Source: Scandinavium goeteborgense (GTDB lineage: Bacteria; Pseudomonadota; Gammaproteobacteria; Enterobacterales; Enterobacteriaceae). Taken from it: a DNA stretch of 64,000 nt. Location of the stretch: NCBI RefSeq assembly GCF_003935895.2, contig NZ_CP054058.1, forward strand, positions 1,736,001 to 1,800,000, in the 5' to 3' direction. The translations under genes were made by a program, and so were the position numbers. Below the pieces are notes generated by a model. The model worked only from the letters and a program-made list of their open reading frames with translations, ran no database searches and was not told where the DNA came from. Below, in pieces: positions 19,472 through 30,614 of this stretch (position 1 is the first letter of the stretch; each line of letters begins with the position of its first letter).

Positions 19472-21259
19472 ATGCGTACAGAATATTGCGGGCAGCTGCG
19501 TCAGTCCCACGTTGGGCAGCAGGTGACGCTGTGTGGTTGGGTTAACCGTCGCCGTGATCTCGGCAGCCTTATTTTCATCGATATGCGTGACCGCGAAGGT
19601 ATCGTGCAGGTCTTTTTCGATCCGGATCGCGCAGAGGCCTTAAAACTGGCGTCTGAACTGCGCAATGAATTTTGCATTCAAATCACCGGGACCGTGCGTG
19701 CGCGTGACGCCAAAAACGTCAACACCGACATGCCGACCGGCGAAATCGAAGTGCTGGCGTCTGACCTGGTTATCATCAACCGTTCAGAAGCGCTGCCGCT
19801 TGACTCCAATCACGTCAACACCGAAGAAGCGCGTCTGAAGTACCGCTACCTCGACCTGCGTCGCCCTGAAATGGCGAACCGCCTGAAAACCCGTGCGAAG
19901 ATCACCAGCTTCGTACGCCGCTTCATGGATGAGCACGATTTCCTCGACATCGAAACCCCGATGCTGACCAAAGCCACGCCGGAAGGTGCCCGTGACTATC
20001 TGGTTCCGAGTCGCGTGCATAAAGGCAAATTCTACGCGCTGCCACAATCTCCACAGCTGTTCAAACAGCTGCTGATGATGTCCGGTTTTGACCGCTACTA
20101 TCAGATTGTTAAATGCTTCCGTGACGAAGACTTGCGCGCTGACCGTCAGCCTGAATTTACCCAGATCGACGTCGAAACCTCCTTCATGACCGCTCCACAG
20201 GTGCGCGAAGTGATGGAAGCGCTGGTTCGTCAGTTGTGGCAGGAAATCAAAGGCGTGGACCTGGGCGATTTCCCAATCATGACCTTCGCCGAAGCCGAAC
20301 GTCGTTACGGTTCCGATAAGCCGGATCTGCGTAACCCGATGGAGCTGGTTGACGTTGCTGACCTTCTGAAAAGCGTTGAGTTCGCCGTGTTTGCTGGCCC
20401 GGCAAATGATGCCAAAGGCCGCGTAGCTGCCCTGCGCGTTCCTGGCGGTGCTGCCCTGAGCCGTAAGCAGATCGACGACTACGGTAACTTCATCAAAATC
20501 TACGGCGCGAAAGGCCTGGCTTACATTAAAGTCACCGAGCGTGCGAAAGGTCTGGAAGGTATCACCAGCCCGGTAGCTAAATTCCTTAACGCTGACATCG
20601 TGGAAGCCATTCTTGCCCGTACCGGTGCCCAAGACGGCGACATGATCTTCTTCGGCGCGGATAACAAGAAAGTGGTTGCCGATTCAATGGGCGCGCTACG
20701 TCTGAAGCTCGGTAAAGACCTGAGCATCACAGACGAGTCCAAATGGGCACCGCTGTGGGTTATCGACTTCCCGATGTTTGAAGACGACGGTGAAGGCGGC
20801 CTGACCGCAATGCACCACCCGTTCACTTCGGCGAAAGAGATGACCGCGGCAGAGCTGAAAGCTTCTCCAGAAGACGCCGTCGCGAACGCCTACGATATGG
20901 TCATCAACGGCTATGAAGTCGGCGGTGGTTCCGTGCGTATTCACAGCGGTGAAATGCAGCAGACCGTGTTCGGTATTCTCGGCATCAACGAACAGGAACA
21001 GCGCGAGAAATTCGGCTTCCTGCTCGACGCCCTGAAATACGGTACTCCGCCACACGCGGGCCTGGCGTTTGGTCTGGATCGTCTGACCATGCTGCTGACC
21101 GGCACCGATAACATCCGTGACGTTATCGCCTTCCCGAAAACCACCGCTGCCGCGTGCCTGATGACCGAAGCCCCAAGCTTCGCAAATCCTGCTTCGCTGA
21201 CTGAGCTGGGTATTCAGGTTGTGGCGAAAGAGCCAAAAGAGTCTGCGGAGAACAAGTAA
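19472..21259 (+). CDS. aspS: Aspartyl-tRNA synthetase
   Basis: 595-residue class II synthetase (E. coli 590). It has the N-terminal OB-fold anticodon-binding domain ([24 protein letters not shown]), the catalytic core with motif 2 ([20 protein letters not shown]), and motif 3 ([13 protein letters not shown]). The bacterial GAD insertion domain lies at about residues 290-420. It is followed after 1 nt by nudB, so the two genes form an operon. Confidence 0.98.
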   Translation: MRTEYCGQLRQSHVGQQVTLCGWVNRRRDLGSLIFIDMRDREGIVQVFFDPDRAEALKLASELRNEFCIQITGTVRARDAKNVNTDMPTGEIEVLASDLVIINRSEALPLDSNHVNTEEARLKYRYLDLRRPEMANRLKTRAKITSFVRRFMDEHDFLDIETPMLTKATPEGARDYLVPSRVHKGKFYALPQSPQLFKQLLMMSGFDRYYQIVKCFRDEDLRADRQPEFTQIDVETSFMTAPQVREVMEALVRQLWQEIKGVDLGDFPIMTFAEAERRYGSDKPDLRNPMELVDVADLLKSVEFAVFAGPANDAKGRVAALRVPGGAALSRKQIDDYGNFIKIYGAKGLAYIKVTERAKGLEGITSPVAKFLNADIVEAILARTGAQDGDMIFFGADNKKVVADSMGALRLKLGKDLSITDESKWAPLWVIDFPMFEDDGEGGLTAMHHPFTSAKEMTAAELKASPEDAVANAYDMVINGYEVGGGSVRIHSGEMQQTVFGILGINEQEQREKFGFLLDALKYGTPPHAGLAFGLDRLTMLLTGTDNIRDVIAFPKTTAAACLMTEAPSFANPASLTELGIQVVAKEPKESAENK

Positions 21260-21260
21260 T

Positions 21261-21704
21261 ATGCCCTTCAAGCGTCCCGTCTCAGTTCTGGTCGTAATTT
21301 ACGCGCAGGATACGAAACGGGTGCTGATGTTGCAGCGACGCGATGACCCTGATTTCTGGCAGTCGGTAACCGGCAGCCTGGAAGAGGGGGAAACCGCATT
21401 GCAAGCCGCCGCGCGCGAAGTAAAGGAAGAGGTCGCCATTGACGTGGCCTCAGAGCCTCTGGCCTTAATTGACTGTCAGCGCACGGTGGAATTTGAGATT
21501 TTTTCGCATTTACGTCATCGCTACGCGCCGGGTATTGAGCGCAATACGGAATCGTGGTTCTGTCTTGCGCTGCCCCATGAACGCCAGATTGAGATAAGTG
21601 AACATCTCGCCTGGCACTGGGTTGCTGCCCCTGAAGCGGCTGCGCTCACCAAGTCGTGGAGCAACCGGCAGGCGATTGAAGAATTTGTAATTAACCTTAA
21701 TTAG
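21261..21704 (+). CDS. nudB: Dihydroneopterin triphosphate pyrophosphatase NudB
   Basis: 147-residue Nudix hydrolase catalysing an early folate step, release of pyrophosphate from dihydroneopterin triphosphate. I start it at ATG 21261, 1 nt after the aspS stop, giving [17 protein letters not shown]. The Nudix box, G-x5-E-x7-REVKEEV, reads [20 protein letters not shown]. The tail [14 protein letters not shown] is as in E. coli. Confidence 0.96.
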   Translation: MPFKRPVSVLVVIYAQDTKRVLMLQRRDDPDFWQSVTGSLEEGETALQAAAREVKEEVAIDVASEPLALIDCQRTVEFEIFSHLRHRYAPGIERNTESWFCLALPHERQIEISEHLAWHWVAAPEAAALTKSWSNRQAIEEFVINLN

Positions 21705-21790
21705 TTTTCCCAAGCATTTGCGTTCTCAGGAAAGCGGCCAGTCCGCTCACGCTTGAGGGCGTAAAGACGACGGGAAGTGGAGAATTATTT

Positions 21791-22531
21791 ATGGCAGGTC
21801 ATAGTAAGTGGGCCAACACCAAACACCGCAAAGCGGCACAGGATGCCAAGCGCGGTAAGATCTTTACCAAAATCATCCGCGAGCTGGTCACTGCAGCGCG
21901 TCTGGGTGGCGGCGATGCGGGTTCTAACCCACGTCTGCGCGCGGCTATCGACAAAGCCCTGTCGAACAACATGACGCGTGACACCCTGAACCGCGCCATC
22001 GCGCGTGGCGTCGGTGGTGATGAAGATTCGAACATGGAAACCATCATTTATGAAGGTTACGGTCCTGGCGGCACGGCGGTGATGGTGGAATGCCTGTCCG
22101 ACAACCGCAACCGTACCGTGGCTGAAGTGCGTCATGCCTTCACCAAAACCGGGGGCAACCTCGGCACCGACGGTTCCGTGGCATATCTGTTCAGCAAAAA
22201 AGGCGTGATTTCCTTCGAAGCGGGCGATGAAGATGTGATCATGGAAGCCGCTCTGGAAGCTGGTGCTGAAGACGTTGTGACCTTCGACGATGGCGCCATC
22301 GACGTCTACACCGCCTGGGAAGAAATGGGCGCGGTACGTGATGCACTGGAAGCGGCTGACCTGAAAGCGGACAACGCGGAAGTATCGATGATCCCGTCCA
22401 CCAAAGCGGACATGGATGCAGAAACGGCACCGAAATTGCTGCGTCTGATCGATATGCTGGAAGACTGCGACGACGTGCAGGAAGTTTATCACAACGGTGA
22501 GATCTCTGATGAGGTTGCAGCGACTCTCTAA
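21791..22531 (+). CDS. yebC: YebC/PmpR (TACO1) family protein
   Basis: 246-residue cytoplasmic protein of the YebC/TACO1 family, described both as a DNA-binding regulator and as a ribosome-associated translation factor. The N-terminus [22 protein letters not shown] is diagnostic. Other motifs are [23 protein letters not shown] and the acidic C-domain [20 protein letters not shown]. It lies directly upstream of ruvC, as in most enterobacteria. Confidence 0.96.
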   Translation: MAGHSKWANTKHRKAAQDAKRGKIFTKIIRELVTAARLGGGDAGSNPRLRAAIDKALSNNMTRDTLNRAIARGVGGDEDSNMETIIYEGYGPGGTAVMVECLSDNRNRTVAEVRHAFTKTGGNLGTDGSVAYLFSKKGVISFEAGDEDVIMEAALEAGAEDVVTFDDGAIDVYTAWEEMGAVRDALEAADLKADNAEVSMIPSTKADMDAETAPKLLRLIDMLEDCDDVQEVYHNGEISDEVAATL

Positions 22532-22565
22532 TGAGTCTGCTTAACACCCCCTCTGGAGGCGCGTG

Positions 22566-23087
22566 ATGTCCATTATTCTCGGCATTGACCCGGGCTCGCG
22601 CATCACCGGATACGGCGTCATTCGCCAGGTCGGACGGCAACTTTCTTACCTGGGTAGCGGATGCATCCGCACCAAGGTGGATGATTTGCCGTCGCGACTG
22701 AAGCTGATTTACGCAGGCGTATCGGAAATCATCACCCAGTTTCAGCCGGATATTTTTGCGATAGAGCAGGTATTCATGGCGAAAAACGCCGACTCGGCCC
22801 TCAAACTGGGCCAGGCGCGCGGGGTGGCGATTGTGGCGGCAGTAAACCAGGATTTGCCGGTATTTGAATACGCGGCACGTCAGGTGAAACAAACCGTGGT
22901 AGGGAACGGCGGCGCGGATAAAACGCAGGTGCAGCACATGGTGCGAACCCTGCTCAAACTGCCGGCCAACCCGCAGGCGGATGCCGCCGATGCGTTGGCG
23001 ATTGCTATCACGCATTGCCACGTCAATCAGAACGCGATGCAGATAAGCGACACGCGGCTGAATCTGGCGCGCGGAAGATTACGCTAG
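22566..23087 (+). CDS. ruvC: Holliday junction resolvase RuvC
   Basis: 173-residue endonuclease that cuts Holliday junctions behind the RuvAB motor. I choose ATG 22566 over GTG 22563, because GGAGG is 7 nt before it and the length equals E. coli. Acidic catalytic residues are present: Asp in ILGIDPGS, Glu in AIEQVF, and the two Asp of ADAADAL. It is part of the yebC-ruvC unit; a 14-bp hairpin follows. Confidence 0.97.
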   Translation: MSIILGIDPGSRITGYGVIRQVGRQLSYLGSGCIRTKVDDLPSRLKLIYAGVSEIITQFQPDIFAIEQVFMAKNADSALKLGQARGVAIVAAVNQDLPVFEYAARQVKQTVVGNGGADKTQVQHMVRTLLKLPANPQADAADALAIAITHCHVNQNAMQISDTRLNLARGRLR

Positions 23088-23095
23088 ATCTATCA

Positions 23096-23126
23096 AATCA
23101 ACCGTAAACGTCGTTTACGGTTGATT
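23096..23126. terminator. Bidirectional hairpin between ruvC and yebB
   Basis: 14-bp perfect stem AATCAACCGTAAAC / GTTTACGGTTGATT with loop GTC. It starts 9 bp after the ruvC stop and its right arm covers the last codons of yebB. T-runs are poor. Confidence 0.65.
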
Positions 23127-23702
23127 CATCTCTTGTGGATGGCTCGCATAAACCATCGACAGCGAACAATGGTGCCACAGACTGGCGGGAGTCACCGTTT
23201 TCCGTTCCCATGGAATGGCACCTAAAAACCAAAATTTCCAGAAATTTAATTTCGCAGCAGGATTGCTATTTAATAATTCGCTGAATGTTTCGACGTTGCC
23301 AATATTTACTGATAATGCTTCTTTATAAATATCAAAAACAAATTTAGAACAAAACTGCTTCGAAGAATCATAATCAAATCCGGTATGATAAATTTTGTGT
23401 AATCTTGTGGGAACCTGTTCCAGCAATGCGTCTTTCTGGGTGGGTGATAATCCTTCCGCCAACCGCTTGATGCAATACCGCTCGCAGGCAGAACGCTTGA
23501 TGAAGCGGCTGAGAGAGGTAGTTGTAGAAAGGGGAACACGGCTTTCGGCAACGACATAATCCTCACCATCATGTCCTATAATTATTCCAACATGATTGCT
23601 CCAGCATTTTGAGGCGGCAGAAATTTGTCCGAAAAGCGTCGTACCGATACAGGTAAATACGACATCACCAACCTCATATTTTTCTGGGTAATGTTTAGGC
23701 AT
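23115..23702 (-). CDS. yebB: YebB/YiiX-type permuted NlpC/P60 family protein
   Basis: 195 residues matching E. coli YebB. It resembles the YiiX/YebB branch of papain-like NlpC/P60 hydrolases. The conserved [20 protein letters not shown] and the His of [13 protein letters not shown] come early, and the Cys of [16 protein letters not shown] comes late, a permuted Cys/His arrangement. No signal peptide is seen, so it is probably cytoplasmic. The upstream sequence (23703-23800) is markedly AT-rich. In vivo function is unknown. Confidence 0.9.
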   Translation of the reverse strand: MPKHYPEKYEVGDVVFTCIGTTLFGQISAASKCWSNHVGIIIGHDGEDYVVAESRVPLSTTTSLSRFIKRSACERYCIKRLAEGLSPTQKDALLEQVPTRLHKIYHTGFDYDSSKQFCSKFVFDIYKEALSVNIGNVETFSELLNSNPAAKLNFWKFWFLGAIPWERKTVTPASLWHHCSLSMVYASHPQEMNQP

Positions 23703-23847
23703 TATTATATTCCTTTAAATAATGATAAAGATTAAAAATAATTATTAGGTATATTATTTTTTTAACCGAAAGTAGCAACAACAGAATCGTGGAAAAGCGT
23801 TAATTTGTCCGCTGTCACGAGATTTCCTCACCCCAGCAGAAATCTCG

Positions 23848-23863
23848 CTGGATATTTATCCAG
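23848..23863 (+). promoter_or_regulatory. LexA (SOS) box upstream of ruvAB
   Basis: CTGGATATTTATCCAG is a perfect CTG-N10-CAG palindrome. It overlaps the -35 region of a promoter whose -10 is TATGAT (23872-23877). ruvAB is a classical SOS operon. Confidence 0.9.
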
Positions 23864-23915
23864 TCTTTTTTTATGATATAGCATTCGAACTTTGTCCCCA
23901 ACGCAGGAGCGTCAC

Positions 23916-24527
23916 GTGATCGGCAGACTCAGAGGCATCATTCTGGAAAAACAACCCCCACTGGTATTACTGGAAGTGGGCGGCGTGGGCTATGAAGTGC
24001 ATATGCCAATGACCTGTTTCTACGAACTGCCGGAGCAGGGCAATGAGGCCACTGTCTTCACGCAATTCGTGGTACGTGAAGACGCGCAGCTGCTGTACGG
24101 CTTCAATAATAAGCAGGAACGCACCCTGTTCCGCGAGCTTATCAAAACCAACGGCGTAGGGCCTAAGCTGGCTCTGGCTATACTTTCTGGCATGTCGGCG
24201 GCGCAGTTCGTCAATGCCGTTGAGCGTGAAGACTCCGTGGCGCTGGTGAAGCTGCCAGGCATCGGCAAAAAAACCGCCGAACGTCTGGTGGTCGAAATGA
24301 AAGACCGCTTCAAAGGCCTGCACGGCGACCTGTTTACCCCGGCGTCCGATCTGGTGCTGACCTCTCCGGCCAGCCAGGCGACCGACGACGCCGAGCAGGA
24401 AGCGGTTGCTGCGCTGGTGGCGCTGGGCTATAAACCACAGGAAGCCAGCCGGATGGTGAGCAAAATCGCCAGCCCGAATGCCAGCAGTGAAACGCTAATC
24501 CGCGACGCGCTACGCGCCGCGATGTGA
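23916..24527 (+). CDS. ruvA: Holliday junction DNA helicase subunit RuvA
   Basis: 203-residue DNA-binding subunit that tetramerises on the four-way junction and loads RuvB. The start is GTG 23916, with AGGAG 7 nt upstream, giving [15 protein letters not shown] and the E. coli length. It has an OB-fold N-domain, helix-hairpin-helix motifs ([26 protein letters not shown]), and the C-terminal RuvB-contacting domain ([16 protein letters not shown]). LexA-controlled. Confidence 0.97.
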   Translation: MIGRLRGIILEKQPPLVLLEVGGVGYEVHMPMTCFYELPEQGNEATVFTQFVVREDAQLLYGFNNKQERTLFRELIKTNGVGPKLALAILSGMSAAQFVNAVEREDSVALVKLPGIGKKTAERLVVEMKDRFKGLHGDLFTPASDLVLTSPASQATDDAEQEAVAALVALGYKPQEASRMVSKIASPNASSETLIRDALRAAM

Positions 24528-24532
24528 GGTAA

Positions 24533-25546
<1,014 letters not shown>

Positions 25547-25563
25547 GCGCCACTCTGCTGCAT

Positions 25564-25592
25564 AAAAAAACGCCCTATTGGGCGTTTTTTTT
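25564..25592. terminator. Shared bidirectional terminator, ruvB / znuB
   Basis: 12-bp stem AAAAAAACGCCC / GGGCGTTTTTTT with loop TATT, T-rich on both strands. The znuB stop codon (TAG, 25575-25577) lies inside the hairpin. Confidence 0.9.
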
Positions 25593-26360
25593 CATCATGC
25601 TGAAGATAAACAGCACTGCGGAGCAGAGCACCACTGACGGGCCTGCGGGGGTGTCGTAGAAGGCGGAGAACGTCAGGCCACCGGTGACGGCAACCATGCC
25701 GATGCCGACGGCGATACCGGCCATTTGCTCCGGCGTGCGGGCAAAGCGGCGCGCGGTGGCGGCAGGGATAATTAACAGCGACGTGATGATCAACGCCCCG
25801 ACAAATTTCATCGCCACGCCAATAGTCAACGCGGTGACCAGCATCAGCAGCAGTTTGACGCGTTGCAGCTTCACGCCGTCAACGAAGGCCAGATCCGGGC
25901 TGATGGTCATCGACAGCAGATTGCGCCATTGCCACAGCAGAATCGCCACCACCACGGCAACGCCCAGGCCAATCGAAATCAAATCTTCAGGCGTCACGGC
26001 CAGCAAATCACCGAACAGATAGGCCATCAAATCCACCCGCACATTGGACATCAGGCTGACCACCACCAGACCCAGCGACAACGCACTGTGGGCCATAATC
26101 CCGAGCAGCGTATCGATGGCGAGGTGAGGACGGCGCTCCAGCCACACCAGGCCACCCGCCAGCATCAGCGTCACGGCGATGACCGCATAAAACGGATTCA
26201 CATTCAGCAGCAGGCCGAACGCCACGCCAAGCAGTGAAGCATGGGCGAGGGTATCGCCGAAATAGGACATCCGACGCCAGACCACAAACGAGCCCAGCGG
26301 CCCGGCGGCGCAGGCCAGCATCACACCGGCCAGCCAGCCGGGAAACAGTAATTCAATCAT
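25575..26360 (-). CDS. znuB: Zinc ABC transporter permease ZnuB
   Basis: 261-residue inner-membrane permease of the high-affinity Zn(II) importer ZnuABC, with about eight hydrophobic segments. The ABC-3 family start is [37 protein letters not shown], given here in parts. It ends in a short charged tail (MMKKNAQ). It overlaps znuC by 4 nt (ATGA). It is under Zur control through the znuC promoter. Confidence 0.97.
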   Translation of the reverse strand: MIELLFPGWLAGVMLACAAGPLGSFVVWRRMSYFGDTLAHASLLGVAFGLLLNVNPFYAVIAVTLMLAGGLVWLERRPHLAIDTLLGIMAHSALSLGLVVVSLMSNVRVDLMAYLFGDLLAVTPEDLISIGLGVAVVVAILLWQWRNLLSMTISPDLAFVDGVKLQRVKLLLMLVTALTIGVAMKFVGALIITSLLIIPAATARRFARTPEQMAGIAVGIGMVAVTGGLTFSAFYDTPAGPSVVLCSAVLFIFSMMKKNAQ

Positions 26361-27112
26361 GAGCGGTCGTTCCCTCTGCGCAGAACTATACGTCCCTGTA
26401 AATCGTGGCGATGGTTGTGCTGGTGGCGATAAATACCCAGCTGTTGCGCGCCGCGAGGGCCGAACATCGAAATAAATTCAGGGTGCATCGACACCACTTC
26501 TGGCGTGCCGGAACAACAAATGTGGTGATTGAGACACAGCACCTCATCCGTTTTCGCCATCACCAGATGCAGGTCGTGGGATACCATCAGTACTGCGCAA
26601 TTCAGTTCACTGCGCAACTGGTCGATAAGGTCGTACAGCGCCACCTGACCGTTGACATCCACACCCTGAGTCGGCTCGTCGAGCACCAATAACTGCGGCT
26701 TATTCAACAGAGCACGGGCCAGCAGCACGCGCTGCGTTTCACCACCGGACAGCTTCTGCATCGGAGCATCCATCAGATGGCCCGCCTGTACGCGTTTCAG
26801 CGCCGGGAGAATGTCGTCTTTACGCGTACCGGGGCGCAGCCGTAAAAAGCGGCTGACGGTTAAGGGCAGGGTGGAATCGAGGTGTATTTTCTGCGGGACA
26901 TAGCCAATCTGCAGTTTGCCCTCACGCTTGATGACACCGGAATCCGGTGCTACCAGCCCAAGAACCACACGGACGAGCGTCGACTTTCCTGCGCCATTTG
27001 GCCCAAGAAGCGTAAGAATTTTGCCAGGCTTCAGCGTCAGCGAAATATCAGACAGGACACGGCGCTGGCCGAAGGAGACGGAAACATTTTCGAGCGTTAC
27101 AAGATTCGTCAT
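26357..27112 (-). CDS. znuC: Zinc ABC transporter ATPase ZnuC
   Basis: 251-residue ATP-binding subunit. I use ATG 27112 ([15 protein letters not shown]), which gives the E. coli length; ATG 27130 is also in frame but lies only 9 bp from the Zur box. Walker A is GPNGAGKST, the signature LSGGETQRV, Walker [13 protein letters not shown], and the switch His is in VSHDLH. The His-rich tail ([10 protein letters not shown]) is typical of ZnuC. Divergent from znuA. Confidence 0.97.
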   Translation of the reverse strand: MTNLVTLENVSVSFGQRRVLSDISLTLKPGKILTLLGPNGAGKSTLVRVVLGLVAPDSGVIKREGKLQIGYVPQKIHLDSTLPLTVSRFLRLRPGTRKDDILPALKRVQAGHLMDAPMQKLSGGETQRVLLARALLNKPQLLVLDEPTQGVDVNGQVALYDLIDQLRSELNCAVLMVSHDLHLVMAKTDEVLCLNHHICCSGTPEVVSMHPEFISMFGPRGAQQLGIYRHQHNHRHDLQGRIVLRRGNDRS

Positions 27113-27138
27113 CACAATTTGAGGTTGCACAAGTCAGT

Positions 27139-27160
27139 GAATGTTATAATATCACACTTC
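27139..27160. promoter_or_regulatory. Zur operator between znuCB and znuA
   Basis: The inverted repeat centred on AATGTTATAATATCAC with flank ACTTC closely follows the E. coli znu Zur box. Its position between the divergent genes fits co-repression when zinc is plentiful. Confidence 0.85.
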
Positions 27161-27189
27161 TTTTATTCAATACGATGATAAGACGCATT

Positions 27190-28134
27190 ATGTTACATAA
27201 AAAGACGCTTCTTTTCGCAGCATTATCCACCGTACTTTGGGGCGCTGCCGCTACGCAGGCGAGTGCCGCGGTCGTTGCCTCGCTGAAACCCCTTGGATTT
27301 ATCGCTTCAGCTATCGCCGACGGCGTAACACCCACTGAGGTTTTACTGCCTGACGGCGCCTCCGAGCACGACTACTCATTACGTCCGAGTGACGCAAAAC
27401 GCTTACAAAACGCCGACTTAGTGGTGTGGATTGGTCCTGAGATGGAAGCATTTATGGACAAGACAGCGACTGCGTTTCCTGATGCGAAAAAGGTTACCAT
27501 TTCAACGCTACCCGGTGTGAAACCGCTGCTTATGAAAGGGACTGACGATGATGATGACGATCACGGTCATAACCATGGCGCAGCAGAAAAAGGTGACGAA
27601 GATCACCATCATGGTGAATACAACATGCATTTATGGCTCTCGCCAGAGATAGCGCGCCTGTCAGCGGTTGCAATCCACGATAAATTAGTGGAACTTATGC
27701 CGCAAAGTCGAGCCAAACTTGACGCCAACCTGAAGGATTTCGAGGCGAATCTCGCCGCGACCGATAAGCAGGTGGGTAACGAGCTGGCACCGTTGAAAGG
27801 GAAAGGATATTTCGTTTTTCATGACGCCTACGGGTACTTCGAAAAACACTACGGAATGACCTCACTGGGGCATTTTACCGTCAATCCTGAGATCCAACCC
27901 GGTGCGCAGCGTTTACACGAAATAAGAACACAGTTGGTTGAGCAAAAAGCGACCTGCGTTTTTGCTGAGCCACAATTCAGGCCGGCAGTGGTGGAAGCGG
28001 TAGCCCGCGGAACCTCCGTTCGAATGGGAACACTGGATCCGCTTGGCACCAACATCCCGTTGGGCAAAGCGAGTTATCCCGCTTTCCTGACCCAACTGGC
28101 GAACCAGTATTCGAGCTGCCTGAAAGGAGATTAA
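27190..28134 (+). CDS. znuA: Zinc ABC transporter periplasmic binding protein ZnuA
   Basis: 314-residue periplasmic Zn(II)-binding protein. I use ATG 27190 ([18 protein letters not shown]), which starts a signal peptide ending near QASA. Cluster A-I features are the His of [10 protein letters not shown], the His of NMHLWLSPE and the His of [12 protein letters not shown]. The charged mobile loop, rich in Asp then His, lies at about residues 118-145 and is typical of ZnuA. Two Cys near the C-terminus (TCVF, SSCLKGD) can form the known disulphide. Confidence 0.97.
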   Translation: MLHKKTLLFAALSTVLWGAAATQASAAVVASLKPLGFIASAIADGVTPTEVLLPDGASEHDYSLRPSDAKRLQNADLVVWIGPEMEAFMDKTATAFPDAKKVTISTLPGVKPLLMKGTDDDDDDHGHNHGAAEKGDEDHHHGEYNMHLWLSPEIARLSAVAIHDKLVELMPQSRAKLDANLKDFEANLAATDKQVGNELAPLKGKGYFVFHDAYGYFEKHYGMTSLGHFTVNPEIQPGAQRLHEIRTQLVEQKATCVFAEPQFRPAVVEAVARGTSVRMGTLDPLGTNIPLGKASYPAFLTQLANQYSSCLKGD

Positions 28135-28149
28135 CGAGGAAGTGAATAC

Positions 28150-29469
28150 GTGCAACAGATAGCCCGCTCTGTCGCCCTGGCATTTAATAATTTGCCGCGA
28201 CCCCACCGCGTTATGCTGGGGTCGTTGACCGTTCTCACCTTAGCGGTCGCCGTATGGCGACCGTATGTGTACCATCCCGATTCAGCCCCTATTGTCAGAA
28301 CCATTGAGCTCGAAAAGAGCGAGATCCGTTCCCTTCTGCCTGAAGCCAGTGAGCCTATCGATCAGGCGGCGCAGGAAGATGAAGCTATCCCGCAGGATGA
28401 GCTGGACGACAAAGTGGACAACGAAGCCGGTGTACACGAATACGTGGTGTCAACGGGCGATACGCTCAGCAGCATTCTTAATCAGTATGGTATTGATATG
28501 GGTGATATCAGCCAGCTGGCCTCCGCAGATAAAGAGCTGCGTAACTTGAAAATCGGTCAACAGCTCTCATGGACGCTTACCGCCGATGGTGATTTGCAGC
28601 GTCTGACTTGGGAAATGTCACGCCGCGAAACCCGAACCTACGATAAAGCAGCGAACGGTTTCAAAATGAGCAGCGAAACGCAGCAGGGCGACTGGGTCAA
28701 CAGCGTGCTGAAAGGCACCGTTGGCGGCAGCTTCGTAACCAGCGCGCGTAATGCCGGATTAACCAGCAGTGAAGTCGGCGCGGTTATCAAGGCGATGCAG
28801 TGGCAAATGGACTTCCGCAAGCTCAAGAAAGGCGATGAATTCTCGGTGCTGATGTCCCGCGAAATGCTGGACGGCAAGCGTGAGCAGAGTCAGCTGCTGG
28901 GCGTGCGTCTGCGTTCTGACGGCAAAGATTATTACGCGATTCGCGCCGAAGACGGCAAGTTTTATGACAAAAACGGTACTGGGCTGGCGAAAGGTTTCCT
29001 GCGCTTCCCAACCTCGCGTCAGTTCCGCGTCTCCTCAAACTTCAATCCGCGTCGCCTGAATCCGGTGACCGGACGCGTTGCGCCGCATAAAGGCGTCGAT
29101 TTCGCAATGCCACAGGGCACGCCAGTGTTGGCTGTCGGTGATGGCGAAGTGGTCGTGGCGAAGCGCAGTGGTGCGGCGGGTTATTACGTCGCGGTGCGTC
29201 ATGGTCGCACCTACACCACGCGCTATATGCACTTGCGTAAGCTGCTGGTGAAACCGGGGCAGAAGGTGAAACGTGGTGACCGTATCGCGCTCTCCGGCAA
29301 TACCGGACGCTCTACCGGCCCGCACCTGCATTACGAGGTGTGGATCAACCAGCAGGCGGTTAACCCGTTAACGGCGAAACTGCCACGCACCGAAGGGTTG
29401 AGCGGCTCCGATCGTCGTGATTATCTGGCGCAGGTCAAAGAGGTGGCTCCACAGCTGCATATCGACTAG
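28150..29469 (+). CDS. mepM: Murein DD-endopeptidase MepM
   Basis: 439-residue cell-envelope hydrolase that cleaves D-Ala-mDAP cross-links to allow peptidoglycan insertion. The start is GTG after GAGGAAG. It has an N-terminal membrane anchor (about residues 17-40), a LysM domain near 95-140 (HEYVVSTGDTLSSILNQYG), the OapA-like middle region, and an M23 LytM peptidase with HKGVD (His313) and HLHYE (about 392). It lies 15 nt after znuA on the same strand, so it may be co-transcribed with it under zinc limitation. Confidence 0.96.
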   Translation: MQQIARSVALAFNNLPRPHRVMLGSLTVLTLAVAVWRPYVYHPDSAPIVRTIELEKSEIRSLLPEASEPIDQAAQEDEAIPQDELDDKVDNEAGVHEYVVSTGDTLSSILNQYGIDMGDISQLASADKELRNLKIGQQLSWTLTADGDLQRLTWEMSRRETRTYDKAANGFKMSSETQQGDWVNSVLKGTVGGSFVTSARNAGLTSSEVGAVIKAMQWQMDFRKLKKGDEFSVLMSREMLDGKREQSQLLGVRLRSDGKDYYAIRAEDGKFYDKNGTGLAKGFLRFPTSRQFRVSSNFNPRRLNPVTGRVAPHKGVDFAMPQGTPVLAVGDGEVVVAKRSGAAGYYVAVRHGRTYTTRYMHLRKLLVKPGQKVKRGDRIALSGNTGRSTGPHLHYEVWINQQAVNPLTAKLPRTEGLSGSDRRDYLAQVKEVAPQLHID

Positions 29470-29491
29470 CCATTGACGGTTAAATGACCTT

Positions 29492-29523
29492 AAAAGCCGA
29501 TGCCTGACCGGGCATCGGCTTTT
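29492..29523 (+). terminator. mepM terminator
   Basis: 13-bp stem AAAAGCCGATGCC / GGCATCGGCTTTT, loop TGACCG, T-rich tail; 22 bp after mepM. Confidence 0.92.
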
Positions 29524-29598
29524 TCTTTTGTATGAAGCCGGGCACGTCGCTAAACTATCAGCATCTTTCTCTTTTTCCGGCACGACTCTGGAACAGGC

Positions 29599-30573
29599 AT
29601 GGAAACGAAAAAAAATAACATTGAGTTTATTCCTCAGTTCGAAAAATCCTTCTTACAGCCGCGCTATTGGGGCTCCTGGTTGGGCGTTCTGGCTTTCGCC
29701 GGTATTGCGCTGACCCCTGCGTCTTTCCGCGATCCTATCCTCGGCGCGCTGGGTAAAAAAGTCGGGCGACTGGCAAAAAGCTCTCGCCGCCGCGCGCAAA
29801 TTAATCTGCTTTACTGCTTCCCGGAAAAATCCGACGCCGAGCGTGAAGCCATCATTGATGAAATGTATGCCACTGCGCCGCAGGCGATGGTGATGATGGC
29901 GGAGCTGGGCCTGCGTGATCCGAAGAAAATCCTGAAACGTGTCGACTGGCATGGCATCGAAATTATCGAAGAGCTGCAGCGTAATAACGAGAAGGTGATT
30001 TTCCTCGTGCCGCACGGCTGGGGCGTGGATATTCCGGCAATGCTGATGGCCTCGAAAGGGCAGAAGATGGCAGCCATGTTCCACAACCAGGGCAACCCCG
30101 TCTTCGACTACATCTGGAACACCGTGCGCCGTCGTTTTGGCGGCCGTATGCATGCGCGCAACGACGGCATTAAGCCGTTTATTCAGTCGGTGCGTCAGGG
30201 GTACTGGGGCTACTATTTGCCCGATCAGGACCACGGCGAAGAGCACAGCGAGTTTGTTGATTTCTTTGCGACGTACAAAGCCACGTTACCGGCTATCGGT
30301 CGCCTGATGAAAGTTTGCCGGGCGCGCGTTGTGCCCCTGTTCCCGGTGTACGACGGTAAAACGCATCGCCTGACGGTAGAAATTCGCCCGCCAATGGACG
30401 ACCTGCTGAAGGCGGACGACACCACCATCGCACGGCGCATGAACGAAGAGGTCGAGGTGTTTGTCACCCCGCATAAAGAACAGTACACCTGGATCCTCAA
30501 GTTGCTCAAAACGCGTAAACCCGGTGATATCGAACCGTATAAGCGCAACGAGCTGTTCCCGAAGAAGAAATAA
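29599..30573 (+). CDS. lpxM: Lipid A myristoyltransferase LpxM (MsbB)
   Basis: 324-residue inner-membrane acyltransferase that adds the last secondary acyl chain to Kdo2-lipid A. It has one N-terminal membrane segment (WLGVLAFAGIALTP), the HX4D catalytic motif HGWGVD at 139-144, and the conserved GGRMHARNDGIKPFIQ and YLPDQDHG. Length equals E. coli (323). It is a single-gene unit between two strong terminators. Confidence 0.97.
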   Translation: METKKNNIEFIPQFEKSFLQPRYWGSWLGVLAFAGIALTPASFRDPILGALGKKVGRLAKSSRRRAQINLLYCFPEKSDAEREAIIDEMYATAPQAMVMMAELGLRDPKKILKRVDWHGIEIIEELQRNNEKVIFLVPHGWGVDIPAMLMASKGQKMAAMFHNQGNPVFDYIWNTVRRRFGGRMHARNDGIKPFIQSVRQGYWGYYLPDQDHGEEHSEFVDFFATYKATLPAIGRLMKVCRARVVPLFPVYDGKTHRLTVEIRPPMDDLLKADDTTIARRMNEEVEVFVTPHKEQYTWILKLLKTRKPGDIEPYKRNELFPKKK

Positions 30574-30600
30574 AAAAAACGCCCAATCGGGCGTTTTTTT
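30573..30600. terminator. Shared terminator, lpxM / pykA
   Basis: 12-bp stem AAAAAAACGCCC / GGGCGTTTTTTT, loop AATC. It starts at the lpxM stop and ends 14 bp before the pykA stop on the other strand; T-rich both ways. It shares its stem sequence with the ruvB/znuB terminator. Confidence 0.9.
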
Positions 30601-30614
30601 ACCCACAAACGGGG

